From: Paenibacillus_T sp033239625
Lineage (GTDB): Bacteria; Bacillota; Bacilli; Paenibacillales; Paenibacillaceae
Length of the DNA stretch: 64,000 nucleotides
Assembly: GCF_033239625.1 (NCBI RefSeq)
Contig: NZ_BTCK01000029.1
Coordinates: 23,144 to 87,143, forward strand
Direction: 5' to 3'
Shown here: piece by piece, positions 9,723-18,464 of the stretch
Layout: each line of letters starts with the position of its first letter
Numbering within the stretch: position 1 is the first letter of the stretch
Notes under the pieces: model-generated
The model's database searches: none
What the model was told of the DNA's origin: nothing
The model's input: only the letters and a program-made list of their open reading frames with translations
Made by a program: the position numbers and the translations under genes

Positions 9723-10985
9723 TTACAGGTAAGTATCTAGGAATGCGTTACGGAATTTCCCCGCTGGATCGTACTTAAGCAGCAATTGACGGAAATCCGA
9801 TAACCGCGCATACAGTGATTGAACCTTCTGAGGCTCCATCGCAAATAGCTTCGCCCAGTGCGGGCGTGCTTCGAATGGCGCAAGCGCTTGTTCGATCAGT
9901 GGCAGCAGCTGGCGGACAGATTCCCAATCTGGTTTCCATGTAAAATGCAGACCTACACTATCCTGCTGGTAACACGGGCTCATCCAGAAGTGATCGGCTG
10001 CAATGGAGCGAACTTCGGAAACAAAGAGCAGCGGCGCAATTCGCTCACGCAGCCCTTCAAGCGCGCGAAGCGCTTCGAACGCATTTCGTCTCGGCACAAA
10101 ATATTCACTCTGCAGCTCATTCCCCGCACTCGGCGTAAAGTCCATACGGAAATGAGGCAGACGCTCGTGCCAAGGTCCTGGAACGCCTAACTGCTCGCTG
10201 CAGTTGATCTCCGATTGACCCGGTACGGGATGCCGCTTGGCTGGCGCAGATGCAGCTCCGAAGAAATCAGTAGATGCTGCCTCGGAAGGATCCTCGCCTT
10301 CCATCAACTTGCGCTTCACCCACACTTGGTTAAACACAGAGTCTTCCCAGTTCGTGAACAAGCTGACGCTGTATGCAGAGGACATAATCTCGTTGAAACC
10401 GCCTGCATCCAGCGCTGTTAGCGGGAGATGATCATATACCGTCTGACGGATCGAGAACGCAGGTACAACGTCCAGCTTCAGCTTCGCGACGACGCCAAGC
10501 CCGCCAAGTCCAACGACCGCTCCCTCGAAATCAGTATCCGCACCACGTGTAAGTACGGTTACTTCTCCATCGGCCTTCACCAGCTCAATGGAGTGGACAG
10601 CGCCTGCTAGTCCAGCGTTCTGATCGCCTGAACCATGCGTTGCGGTGGCAACGGCGCCCGCGACGCTGATGTGCGGAAGCGAAGCCAGATTATGCAGGGC
10701 ATAGCCTTGATTATTCAAATAATGGCCCAGTTCACCGTATCGAATGCCGCCTTCAACGGTTACGGTTTGTTTTTCCCGATCGAGCTCGAGAACCCGATCC
10801 ATCTTGCGAAGCGAGAGCTGGATACCGGTGGTGTCAGCAATTCCATTGAAGGAGTGGCGCGATCCAAGCGTGCGGATGCGCTCGCTGCTCATTACGATAT
10901 CGCGTACTTCTTCCAGATTCGCAGGTTCAAGCAATTGTGACGAACCGTAGCGGTAGTTGCCTGCCCAGTTAAGTCTTTCTCCCAT
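9723..10985 (-). CDS. FAD-dependent alditol/xylitol oxidase-like protein
   Basis: A 420-residue flavoprotein of the vanillyl-alcohol-oxidase fold. The N-terminal FAD domain has LGSRHSFN, whose histidine (about residue 44) is the covalent flavin attachment site in this group, followed by GGIRYGEL and LPHISVAGAVATATHGSG. The C-terminal ALO-type domain has YSVSLFTNW, EQLGVPGPWHERLPHFRMDFTPS and DPAGKFRNAF. These blocks match Streptomyces alditol oxidase, which oxidises sugar alcohols at C1 with O2 and yields an aldose and H2O2. AAGGGG precedes ATG by 8 nt. Operon partners include an aldose epimerase and an SDR, consistent with sugar chemistry; the true substrate is unproven. Confidence 0.85.
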   Translation of the reverse strand: MGERLNWAGNYRYGSSQLLEPANLEEVRDIVMSSERIRTLGSRHSFNGIADTTGIQLSLRKMDRVLELDREKQTVTVEGGIRYGELGHYLNNQGYALHNLASLPHISVAGAVATATHGSGDQNAGLAGAVHSIELVKADGEVTVLTRGADTDFEGAVVGLGGLGVVAKLKLDVVPAFSIRQTVYDHLPLTALDAGGFNEIMSSAYSVSLFTNWEDSVFNQVWVKRKLMEGEDPSEAASTDFFGAASAPAKRHPVPGQSEINCSEQLGVPGPWHERLPHFRMDFTPSAGNELQSEYFVPRRNAFEALRALEGLRERIAPLLFVSEVRSIAADHFWMSPCYQQDSVGLHFTWKPDWESVRQLLPLIEQALAPFEARPHWAKLFAMEPQKVQSLYARLSDFRQLLLKYDPAGKFRNAFLDTYL

Positions 10986-10990
10986 ATGAA

Positions 10991-11959
10991 CTACCCCTTC
11001 GATTGTGTGATTTCCCCATTTGAAATTAACAGCCGTACAGCTAGTTTCGCGTATCCAACATGGGTGTCGATCAAGTCAGGTGCACGATCGATCGCCCATC
11101 TGACTGTATCGAACGTTTTTAACAACAAGATTTGTCTGGAGCTAGCAAGAGATTGCTCGTGAATGCCATAGCCGTCCAGGAAAGCTCGGAATTCCTCGTC
11201 GCTAAGGCCTTGTTCGATTAACTGATGCAGCATCAGACCGACGATATCGCCATGCGGAACCGGGCTTACAGCGGCGTTGCCCCAATCGATTAATGTCACT
11301 TGGCCAGCCTGATCGATGATTGTATTTTTCAACGAAAGATCGTTATGGGTTAAACCGAATTGGAACGTTTCTTGCCGTATGCTCTCGAAAATCTGCCGTA
11401 CCTGCAGCGATTGCATCGGTGCATACACGCCGAGGGCGATCAACGGATCATCGTCCTTCAAGCTATTGATATTATGCTGCACATAACCTAGCCAAGTGCC
11501 ATCCGAACCTGGATGAGGAGGCGAGCTCCACACGCCTTGATCGGCATCGACGAGATTCTCCCCATAGCCCTTCACCGGAATGTTAAGTAAATGCTTCGTA
11601 TAGCGGCCAATTTGCTTCCATATATCCGACTTAGGCATCGTGCTGTCCAACCCGTTCTCTCCTTCTACGAAGGATTGAATCATATAGGCTGCTCCATCTG
11701 CAATGCCGATTGCCAATACCTCTGGTCCGGGAACGCCGGCTGCGGCGGATTGTTCGATGCACCATTGTTCTTGCATATAGCCTGCATATGCGCCTTCATC
11801 GTTCATGCGAACAACGACTTTGCGATGCGCTGTTTCAACGACGTAAACTTGATTGACCATGCCTTTATCCAAGATCGGATAGGACGATATCACTTGTTCT
11901 TGAAGAAAATCGCTTGCTATTCGTTCGGCTTGCTGAATGATTGCGCTCAACAGTGTCAC
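10991..11959 (-). CDS. APH-fold phosphotransferase
   Basis: A 322-residue protein of the aminoglycoside phosphotransferase/choline kinase superfamily (PF01636). VVRMND carries the probable ATP-binding basic residue, LTHNDLSLKNTII is the Brenner catalytic loop (D and N), and LIDWGN is the metal-binding aspartate motif. Start is GTG with AAGGAAA 5-6 nt upstream. It is separated from the oxidase gene by only 5 nt. Members act on small hydroxylated molecules (sugars, homoserine, choline, antibiotics). A sugar or macrolide-type substrate is possible, and co-transcription with rph is notable. Confidence 0.8.
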   Translation of the reverse strand: MTLLSAIIQQAERIASDFLQEQVISSYPILDKGMVNQVYVVETAHRKVVVRMNDEGAYAGYMQEQWCIEQSAAAGVPGPEVLAIGIADGAAYMIQSFVEGENGLDSTMPKSDIWKQIGRYTKHLLNIPVKGYGENLVDADQGVWSSPPHPGSDGTWLGYVQHNINSLKDDDPLIALGVYAPMQSLQVRQIFESIRQETFQFGLTHNDLSLKNTIIDQAGQVTLIDWGNAAVSPVPHGDIVGLMLHQLIEQGLSDEEFRAFLDGYGIHEQSLASSRQILLLKTFDTVRWAIDRAPDLIDTHVGYAKLAVRLLISNGEITQSKG

Positions 11960-11976
11960 ATCTTTTCCTTAGGAAG

Positions 11977-12846
11977 TTAAAAGCACTGCATTTCGCATAC
12001 AACGCGATCGAAGCTTTGTGCTGCAAGGTCCTCCTCCCGGATCCAGAAGTAAATACGTCCGACGTCTCCGAACATGATGCCTGTGCGATCTTCATCTGAA
12101 TCGATCTGAAGAAGCAGCCGCCATTGAAGAGCAGACTTCACCGTACGGGCATTGACTTCTGCGTCCTGGAGCATGTCATAGGTAACGTCCGTTGTCATCA
12201 CCTCGCATGCCACTTGCATATCTCCTTGGATTTGGTCCGGGTGACCAAGTAAGCGATGGATTGTATCTTTCGGCTGTAAACGCTCGCGATATGCCTCGAG
12301 AAACACTCCCCAATACAGGTCGAAGTGTTCACGGTTTCCATTCCACCCTAGACCCATGCTCTCCAGATAGGCCGATTCCGATGCAGGTACACAGAGGGTC
12401 GGTGTGAATGCAGCGAGATTCGGACGGAAGACAGCCTCCTCTGTCAGTTCAGGCAGAGGTCTGCGGGCAAACTCCGGGAGATGCTCGATTGGTGTATAGA
12501 TGACGCGGCAGGTATTAGGATCCTCATAGAAATCTGGATTCTCCAGCCCTTCCACCGTATAGAAGAAGGACAACACGCCTTCGGATGGCAGCAATGTGTT
12601 GTCAGTTAAGTCGGCAAGGTTGATCTGAGCGGCGAAGGACATGTTGTGCCCTTCCCATTGCGGCCACTCGACATCCGCATGAAGATCAGGTTTGCCTCCA
12701 ATTTTGCTTGCTCCGGCAGGAATGTCCGCGTCCTCCTCCGGGTTCAATTGAATCTCATAGGACGGGAAGATCAAGGAGTCGAATCGGTCTGTATATGCCT
12801 CTAGGCCGGATGCAGCCAGCAACTCTAGGATCTCATTCTTCTTCAT
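11977..12846 (-). CDS. DUF1963 family (YwqG-like) protein
   Basis: A protein of about 289 residues with typical DUF1963 blocks: SKIGGKPDLHADVEWPQWEGHNMSF near residue 50, AQINLADL, LPSEGVLSFFY, and HRLLGHPDQIQGDMQ followed by a C-terminal WRLLLQIDSDE and FGDVGRIYFWIREEDL. Such proteins are cytosolic and of unknown role, often beside toxin or polysaccharide loci. ATG 12846 with GGGAGG upstream is preferred over TTG 12867. The fourth gene of the operon is translated 17 bp upstream of the APH gene. Confidence 0.85.
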   Translation of the reverse strand: MKKNEILELLAASGLEAYTDRFDSLIFPSYEIQLNPEEDADIPAGASKIGGKPDLHADVEWPQWEGHNMSFAAQINLADLTDNTLLPSEGVLSFFYTVEGLENPDFYEDPNTCRVIYTPIEHLPEFARRPLPELTEEAVFRPNLAAFTPTLCVPASESAYLESMGLGWNGNREHFDLYWGVFLEAYRERLQPKDTIHRLLGHPDQIQGDMQVACEVMTTDVTYDMLQDAEVNARTVKSALQWRLLLQIDSDEDRTGIMFGDVGRIYFWIREEDLAAQSFDRVVCEMQCF

Positions 12847-12882
12847 CTTCTTATCATCCTCCCGCAATAGTGGGTTTGCCTG

Positions 12883-13662
12883 TTATAGCACGGCAGCCTT
12901 GCCGCCATCAATATTAACTGCCGTGCCGGTTACATAGGATGCTGCATCCGACGCAAGGAATGCAATGACGTTCGCCGCTTCTTCAGCACGACCGATACGT
13001 CCTAGCGGGATGTCGTGACGAGGATGGGCGGCGAATTCATCCCATGATAATTGCGGTGCTGTCGCTTGCCACATCCGTTCGATCTGATCGCTTCGAATGA
13101 GTCCGATGCACACGGCGTTGACGCGAATGCGATCCGAAGCCAGATCCTTGCTCATGGCCTTGGTCAATGCCAGTCCTGCTGCACGACTGACTGAAGTCGG
13201 CAGCGACGAGCCTGAAGGCGTTTTGCCGCCGACGGCTGTGACATTGACGATTGCCCCTCCGCCCTCGCGCAAATATGGCAGCGCTGAACGGCTCATATGA
13301 ACGGCGCCGAATAGTTTAAGATCCAGATCGGCTGACCAGGCGGATGCGTCCACGGTTTCGAACGGCTTGGCAGCCGAAGTGCCTGCGTTGTTCACGATGA
13401 TGTCGATTCCGCCGAAACGTTCCGCAACGGCCGATACAGCGCGCTGCACATCCGCTTCAAGAGATACGTCAGCCGCGACGATGAACGGTTCTGTACCTGT
13501 CTTAGCAGCAATCTGTTTTGCCGCTTCCTTAAGCGATCCCTCATTCCTAGCGACGATAGCGACCTGAGCGCCCTCGGATGCAAGAAGCATCGCCGTCGCG
13601 AAGCCGATTCCTTTACTGCCGCCTGTGATGATAGCGCGTTTGCCTCGAAGTCCTAGATCCAT
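12883..13662 (-). CDS. SDR-family protein lacking the catalytic triad
   Basis: A 259-residue SDR with an intact cofactor motif (TGGSKGIG) and NNAG. In the catalytic segment VNVTAVGG...LPTSVSRAAG the usual Ser, Tyr and Lys positions read Ala, Thr and Arg. The Rossmann part and C-terminal TGTAVNIDGG are otherwise normal. Such RAAG-type SDRs form a recurrent subgroup, so this is likely a natural variant that binds NAD(P) but uses different chemistry or has a structural role. GGGGAGG precedes ATG. It is the second gene of the rph operon, 21 bp from the epimerase gene. Confidence 0.8.
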   Translation of the reverse strand: MDLGLRGKRAIITGGSKGIGFATAMLLASEGAQVAIVARNEGSLKEAAKQIAAKTGTEPFIVAADVSLEADVQRAVSAVAERFGGIDIIVNNAGTSAAKPFETVDASAWSADLDLKLFGAVHMSRSALPYLREGGGAIVNVTAVGGKTPSGSSLPTSVSRAAGLALTKAMSKDLASDRIRVNAVCIGLIRSDQIERMWQATAPQLSWDEFAAHPRHDIPLGRIGRAEEAANVIAFLASDAASYVTGTAVNIDGGKAAVL

Positions 13663-13683
13663 GGTTAATCCTCCCCTAACCCA

Positions 13684-14562
13684 TTATTTATCGTAGCCGA
13701 TCGTCATCTGAAGCTGAAGCGCTTGTCCCGGTTCTACGAGCAGCAAGCCCTTGTTATCGTTAAGCGCTTCGTTAAGCGCTGTCCAAGGTTCAACGCACAC
13801 GAACGGCTTGCCTTCTACCGACCACAAAACAACGTAACGGAACTCCTCGCTGTAGCTCAGCTGCACGCGGCCGCCGCCAACGTTCAATGGAAAGGCGATT
13901 TCCCGTTGTTTGGCATCTAACAATGCAACAGATTCGACGAGTCCGTTCAAGTCGAACGTACCGTTGAATGGTTTCGTAAGATTGTCATTGTAGTCGAGCA
14001 GCTGCGTTGCATCCGATGTATACGACAAGTTCTTGCTGTCCGCAGCGAAGTATGGATGGAAGCCTGCAACCATCGGCATCTGCTCTTCGGACAGATTGGC
14101 ATATTGCTGCTCGATCGCGAGCTTGCCGTTCTTAAGCCGATAGGTGAACCGCAGCTCGAACGCGAATGGGAACGAAGCCAACGTCTCTTCATCGCTTCGT
14201 AGAGCCAGCGTGACATAAGCACCGTTATCCGTGCCTGACTCTACGACCTGCCAAGGCTTCACGCGTGCGACGCCATGATTTTTCATCGCATAGGTACGGC
14301 CCTTCCATTCATACTGACCGCCAACAAGTTGACCGCAGATCGGGAATAATACGGGAACCCCTCCGCGAATGTTCGCTTGCGGATTCAAGAATGTTTCACG
14401 ATCCAGATAGAGCAGCTCTTGTCCGTTCAATTCGCATTGGATGACGATCGCTCCGCGTTCCGGACACACGATAACACGAGATTGCGTTGCAGACTCGGAC
14501 AGTTCGATTAGAGGGTAACCGTCGTCGTAAGTATGTATGGCGTAGGTCGTTTGATCAATCAT
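13684..14562 (-). CDS. Aldose 1-epimerase family protein
   Basis: A 292-residue galactose mutarotase-like beta-sandwich protein. Motifs include GGVPVLFPICGQ, KNHGVARVKPW with the conserved His, GFHPYFA with the second conserved His, and FVCVEPWTALNEALN with the C-terminal Glu. The family interconverts alpha and beta sugar anomers or hexose-6-phosphates (YeaD/LacX subgroup). First gene of the six-gene operon: AGGAGG precedes ATG, and an extended -10 promoter lies 40 bp upstream. Confidence 0.87.
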   Translation of the reverse strand: MIDQTTYAIHTYDDGYPLIELSESATQSRVIVCPERGAIVIQCELNGQELLYLDRETFLNPQANIRGGVPVLFPICGQLVGGQYEWKGRTYAMKNHGVARVKPWQVVESGTDNGAYVTLALRSDEETLASFPFAFELRFTYRLKNGKLAIEQQYANLSEEQMPMVAGFHPYFAADSKNLSYTSDATQLLDYNDNLTKPFNGTFDLNGLVESVALLDAKQREIAFPLNVGGGRVQLSYSEEFRYVVLWSVEGKPFVCVEPWTALNEALNDNKGLLLVEPGQALQLQMTIGYDK

Positions 14563-14602
14563 TGGTGTGCCTCCTGTGGCTGTTTATTCATGAACCATCC
14601 TC

Positions 14603-14631
14603 ATTATACCAATAGCTTGAGCAAAATGAAC
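14603..14631 (-). promoter_or_regulatory. Extended -10 promoter of the epimerase-rph operon
   Basis: On the minus strand TGGTATAAT gives an extended -10 (TATAAT at 14603-14608). The -35 position (about GTTCAT/TTCATT) is a poor match, which fits an extended -10 promoter. It starts between the upstream terminator and the operon. Confidence 0.6.
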
Positions 14632-14662
14632 ATTGACGTGCATCAACATGGCTTGTGCATCG

Positions 14663-14696
14663 AAAAAAGAGATTGCCCCGCACAGGGCAATCTCTT
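14663..14696 (-). terminator. Terminator of the glycosylation operon
   Basis: A 12-bp perfect stem pairs AAGAGATTGCCC (14667-14678) with GGGCAATCTCTT (14685-14696) and is followed on the minus strand by TTTTTT. It separates the pyruvyltransferase gene from the next operon. Confidence 0.88.
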
Positions 14697-14707
14697 CTTC
14701 TGTGGCA

Positions 14708-15778
14708 TTAGAACAGTCGTTCGCGAAATGGCGTGACGAGCGATTGATAAGCAGTTTCACGTCCTTGCTCCAGCTTGCTGATATAACTTTCCCGACAAGT
14801 CGCTGCAGCTTGGACTTTCTCCAATAGCTTATTGGCCGATTGAGGATCATCGGAGCTGATAATCCAATCGGACAAATCTAGTCCATGCATGAGATCGAAG
14901 CTCTTGAATCGATAACCGATACAGACGAATGGCACGTTCGCCGCAGCTGATAACAAGCTGGCGTGCAGCTTTAAGTTAATCGTCGCTTCGAAGCCAGACA
15001 GCATCTGGACATATTCCGCTGCTGCATATACCTTAGGGTCGAACGTCACATTCTCATTGAGGCCGAGCTTATGGTACAGCCTTGTCAGAGCCTCCTTGTC
15101 TGGCCCCCAGACCGAATATAGGTGCAGCTTGTACCCGAGCTTAAGCAAGGAGCGGCCCGTCTCTGCCAGCGCATCCTCCACTTGTTCTTCGTTGCCGCCA
15201 TAAATTCGATTGTAAGAAGTGCCCCAATTGATGCCGATTGTCCGTTGCTGATCTTGGATAGCTTCAACCTGCTGCGCGGGTATCGGATTCAACGCATTCA
15301 TCAGCATTGCAGAATCGCCGCTGATCGTCAGATGCTGCGGCAAGGCGCCTAGCGATTCGACATAAGCTCTCGTCCACGGCCCACGTACACCGCAATAGGC
15401 GCTGTTGTCCATCACAGCTTTCAATTTCATGCGATAATCCGCGCTTTCATTAGCTGGCTCGGGCATCAGCTGCCCGTCTGGTGAAGGTGCCCATTGATGC
15501 AGTCGGTCATGGCCGCTGCCCCAGACGATGATGGTCCTCCTAAGCTCCAACGCTTCATAAACCAGGTCGACATAACCCGGGATGATGAGCGATCCCCCGC
15601 CTAATACGATCGTATCGTATTGGCTAACGTTCTTCCATTCCACATGTGGCAGTGAAGGGATGACTTGATGTTCATCGTCCTTCAGATGAGCTTCCGACAG
15701 GGCCTTGAACATCTGCCACATCCACTCGTCTCCGAGATTGTTGAACCCTATCCACCCCAAATATAAAACCTTTCGCAT
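14708..15778 (-). CDS. Polysaccharide pyruvyl transferase family protein
   Basis: A 356-residue GT-B-like protein of PF04230. It starts with LYLGWIGFNNLGDEW, has the mid-protein glycine signature VLGGGSLI and SAYCGVRGPWTRAY, and the C-terminal INLKLHASLLSAAANVPFVCIGYRFKSFDL block. Relatives transfer pyruvate from PEP to cell-wall or S-layer-anchoring glycans (CsaB type). Last gene of a unit with GT2 and GT4 glycosyltransferases, implying glycan modification on the cell or spore surface. GGAGTGA precedes ATG. Confidence 0.88.
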   Translation of the reverse strand: MRKVLYLGWIGFNNLGDEWMWQMFKALSEAHLKDDEHQVIPSLPHVEWKNVSQYDTIVLGGGSLIIPGYVDLVYEALELRRTIIVWGSGHDRLHQWAPSPDGQLMPEPANESADYRMKLKAVMDNSAYCGVRGPWTRAYVESLGALPQHLTISGDSAMLMNALNPIPAQQVEAIQDQQRTIGINWGTSYNRIYGGNEEQVEDALAETGRSLLKLGYKLHLYSVWGPDKEALTRLYHKLGLNENVTFDPKVYAAAEYVQMLSGFEATINLKLHASLLSAAANVPFVCIGYRFKSFDLMHGLDLSDWIISSDDPQSANKLLEKVQAAATCRESYISKLEQGRETAYQSLVTPFRERLF

Positions 15779-15801
15779 TCTTTACGATCACTCCATTCCT
15801 A

Positions 15802-16932
15802 TCAAGTCCTCTGCAGCAAGGATTCGTACAGTTGCTTCATCTGAACCGCTTTGTCACGAATATGAAAATTACCCTTCGCCCATGCCTGCCCCCGCCGTCC
15901 AAGCTCCACCAGACTTTCATTGGATGAGAGCAACTGGCTGATCGTGTCGCAGATTAGCTGCTCAGAGGGACGATCCTTCGAGTCGTGATCGCCAAAATAG
16001 TAACGCCAAGCCTCTTCATAAACAGGCTGGTCAACGAGACCAAAGTATCCGTGATTGCCAATGGCTAGCACAGGCTTGCCGCACGCCATTGCTTCCAGCG
16101 CCACTCGGCCGGTTCCGACGACTAGATCGCCTAGGTTGTAATAATCGCGCATTTGCATTTGGCTGCCGACCATATGGATGAATGGTGTGTTGGATTCTTG
16201 GTTCACAGACTCCGTCAGCTCAGCAATCGCAGCTGCCTGGTTGCCCGAGCCCACGATAATGACATGGATGGGAAGCGTTTCGGAGAAACGGATCATGCGT
16301 GCCGCTCGTATGAGCATCGCGCATACGGCAGCCTTGTCCCAAGCGAGGCGGGACGCATACACGATCACCTTCTCACCGTCCGAAATGCGAAGATTCGTTC
16401 GTAATTCATCGGATGATTTTGCAGAGCGATATTGTTCAAAATCAATGCCGTTGGCGATTAAGTGCGACGGAATGCTTTGTCGATCCAGATAGGCTTGTAC
16501 GGGAGGACTAACGGATACGAAGACACATCCAGCCTCCTTCAACTGTTGCAGCTGCTCCGTCGCATAATAAGCGCCGTGTACAGTGAATACAACGGGAATC
16601 CCCAGCTTCCTCGCAGCCTCTGCCGCATACATGCCTGATGGCGTCTGGTGAATATGCACCAGATCGATCTTCCTGCTTCGCATGATTTGCGTAAGCGTAC
16701 GCTCCGCATGCTCCTGATTCGCAGGATCCATCAGCTTCTCCGCTGTGAGATCGACGCGAAGAATCGGACAGCCTGCTCGAACAAACGATTCGTACATAAC
16801 CCCGGTTCCTCCTGCATAGATAGGCATAACGCCGAGGGATGGGAAAGCCTTCACAAGGCTAAGCACATAGGTTTCTGTTCCGCCTAGAGACAAGCTGTCC
16901 ATCACCATTAGGAGTCGAATCCGCTTAGGCAT
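15802..16932 (-). CDS. GT4-family glycosyltransferase
   Basis: A retaining GT-B glycosyltransferase of about 376 residues. The N-terminal glycine-rich loop is SLSLGGTETYVL, the middle HIHQTPSG and VFTVHGAYY, and the C-terminal nucleotide-sugar motif is VGTGRVALEAMACGKPVLAIG (EX7E type). No signal peptide, so it acts in the cytoplasm. Three in-frame ATG codons (16962, 16941, 16932) overlap the end of the GT2 gene. 16932 has the best spacing to AAAGG and leaves an 8-nt overlap. Sugar donor and acceptor are unknown. Confidence 0.87.
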   Translation of the reverse strand: MPKRIRLLMVMDSLSLGGTETYVLSLVKAFPSLGVMPIYAGGTGVMYESFVRAGCPILRVDLTAEKLMDPANQEHAERTLTQIMRSRKIDLVHIHQTPSGMYAAEAARKLGIPVVFTVHGAYYATEQLQQLKEAGCVFVSVSPPVQAYLDRQSIPSHLIANGIDFEQYRSAKSSDELRTNLRISDGEKVIVYASRLAWDKAAVCAMLIRAARMIRFSETLPIHVIIVGSGNQAAAIAELTESVNQESNTPFIHMVGSQMQMRDYYNLGDLVVGTGRVALEAMACGKPVLAIGNHGYFGLVDQPVYEEAWRYYFGDHDSKDRPSEQLICDTISQLLSSNESLVELGRRGQAWAKGNFHIRDKAVQMKQLYESLLQRT

Positions 16933-17653
16933 TATTGTCATGACCTTTCTGTGTTTTGCCAAAATAGCTGCGCGAACGCTGCTTCATATGCTTGCGGTAG
17001 TAATACAGCACCTCCCGCAAATTGTCTACGTTCCTGGCGCCAGGCTTAATCACCTTCGCTATGAACTCATAATCCTCTGCGCCTTCGATACGTCTTGTAT
17101 GTCCGCCGATTCGATCGAATACGGTCCCGCGGAACATCGCCGTTCCATGGCAAATGCAGTGTCCCCCTCGGGCATAGATCGTACCGATCTGATCGCCATA
17201 TTTGAGCCAATGCACTGGCGTCTTACGTTCCGGATGTCCGTCTTCGAACACCTCGTAATTCGTGCCAAGCAGATCGATATGCGGATGGTGGTTCAAGTAT
17301 TGAACTTGCTTCGTAAGTCGATCCGGATGGGACAGATCATCGGCATCCTGGATGGCGATAAACTCACCTTTGGCTAGATACATGCCAGTCGTTATAGCAC
17401 CAGCGTAGCCGGTATTTCTCGGAAGCTGCAGCGCATGGATGCTTGTCCCTTCCCGCAACAACGGCTCGTTCTCGTTAATCCAATTCTGCACATATTCATA
17501 AGACCCGTCTGTGGATGTGTCATCAATTATTATGAGCTCCCAGCTCGTATAGGTCTGATTGAGCAAGCTTGTCAAGCAATCCTCAAGATAAGGAAGCTTG
17601 TTGTAGACCGTGGTGATCATGCTGACCAGCCCCGGTACACGTTGAAACGACAC
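16925..17653 (-). CDS. GT2-family glycosyltransferase
   Basis: A 242-residue inverting GT-A transferase. It shows VSMITTVYNKLPYLEDCLTSLL, LIIIDDTSTDGS, and the metal-binding IQDADD. The C-terminus is soluble and basic. Start is GTG with AAGGAGG 8 nt upstream; ATG starts are absent nearby. It overlaps the GT4 gene by 8 nt, indicating translational coupling. Confidence 0.88.
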   Translation of the reverse strand: MSFQRVPGLVSMITTVYNKLPYLEDCLTSLLNQTYTSWELIIIDDTSTDGSYEYVQNWINENEPLLREGTSIHALQLPRNTGYAGAITTGMYLAKGEFIAIQDADDLSHPDRLTKQVQYLNHHPHIDLLGTNYEVFEDGHPERKTPVHWLKYGDQIGTIYARGGHCICHGTAMFRGTVFDRIGGHTRRIEGAEDYEFIAKVIKPGARNVDNLREVLYYYRKHMKQRSRSYFGKTQKGHDNNA

Positions 17654-17683
17654 CTGCCTCTCCTCCTTTAATGTCCGTAATGT

Positions 17684-17875
17684 TTAAAGCAGCCGAATAT
17701 AAGAAATATAGCGGAGTTGAATAATCGCATAACTGCCACTCTCATAGCCGAAAATCTCCGATGTACGAATCGTTACCGCAGCACCTTCCACCGACACGAG
17801 CGTTCCGCAGATTGTTTCTAGCAGGCTCGCGACCTGAACCTCCCGATTCACGAGCGATTGCAATTCTTCTATCAT
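17684..17875 (-). CDS. Small DUF2642-like beta-barrel protein
   Basis: A 63-residue protein with the pattern LQSLVNREVQVAS...GTLVSVEGAAVTIRT...YAIIQLRYISYIR, like the Sm-fold-like small spore proteins grouped under DUF2642/YuzF. Its start overlaps the stop of the preceding gene as ATGA (17872-17875). Family assignment is by pattern and tentative; no enzymatic motif is present. Confidence 0.7.
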   Translation of the reverse strand: MIEELQSLVNREVQVASLLETICGTLVSVEGAAVTIRTSEIFGYESGSYAIIQLRYISYIRLL

Positions 17876-18270
17876 CGTTCGACCTGCTTTCCTGTTAGTT
17901 GAAAGGCGACCAGCTGTTCAAGCGGCACCACAACCTTCGTTCCCCCATGCTCGCGCATGACCAAATAATCGCTGCCTACCTTCATGATGGTTCCTTCGAC
18001 TGTACCCGCTGGGGTTGATAGCTCGGCTTGCTTCCCTGTATACGGTTCAACAACTTGCTTGAGCTTGATCAGGGTATTGGAATTGATATCTCTGTCCGCC
18101 TCATGGCCAGACGAAGACAATTCTTCTCGAATCGTCTGACGCAGTTCTGCTATAAGGGTTGATCCGTTCAACGGTTCCGTTGACGGATCCTGTGAAGTGT
18201 TCGGCTTTAGGAGACGGGCTAACCCGTCAAAGTATTCTTTGAGCTCTCTCTCGTTTACGATAATCTTCAT
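17872..18270 (-). CDS. DUF2642-like protein with N-terminal extension
   Basis: A 132-residue protein. Residues 1-70 are charged and probably helical. Residues 72-128 repeat the small-barrel pattern of the next gene (VEPYTGKQAELSTPAGTVEGTIMKVGSDYLVMREHGGTKVVVPLEQLVAFQL). It heads the glycosylation operon and is coupled to the 63-residue paralogue by ATGA. GGAGGATGG precedes ATG. A spore-surface role is plausible given the company of glycosyltransferases but is not shown. A weak SigK/SigE-like -10 (ATACGCTA, around 18330) lies upstream. Confidence 0.7.
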   Translation of the reverse strand: MKIIVNERELKEYFDGLARLLKPNTSQDPSTEPLNGSTLIAELRQTIREELSSSGHEADRDINSNTLIKLKQVVEPYTGKQAELSTPAGTVEGTIMKVGSDYLVMREHGGTKVVVPLEQLVAFQLTGKQVER

Positions 18271-18398
18271 CGTTCTCCATCCTCCTATTCTCTATGAAAA
18301 CTTTTTCTCTATCTTTACTAGCGTATACAGTTGGGATGAAAACGATTGAGTCATATCACTAGGAATCTATGAAAATGTTTGCTTGCCAATGCAAGACA

Positions 18399-18428
18399 AA
18401 AAGGACACCATCCCAAATGGAAGGTGTC
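18399..18428 (-). terminator. Hairpin after the 78-residue gene
   Basis: GACACC (18404-18409) pairs with GGTGTC (18423-18428), with an inner CA/TG extension. On the minus strand CCTTTTTG follows. Confidence 0.65.
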
Positions 18429-18464
18429 GATATAAGTGATCGTTACATCATCTAACGTTTTTTA

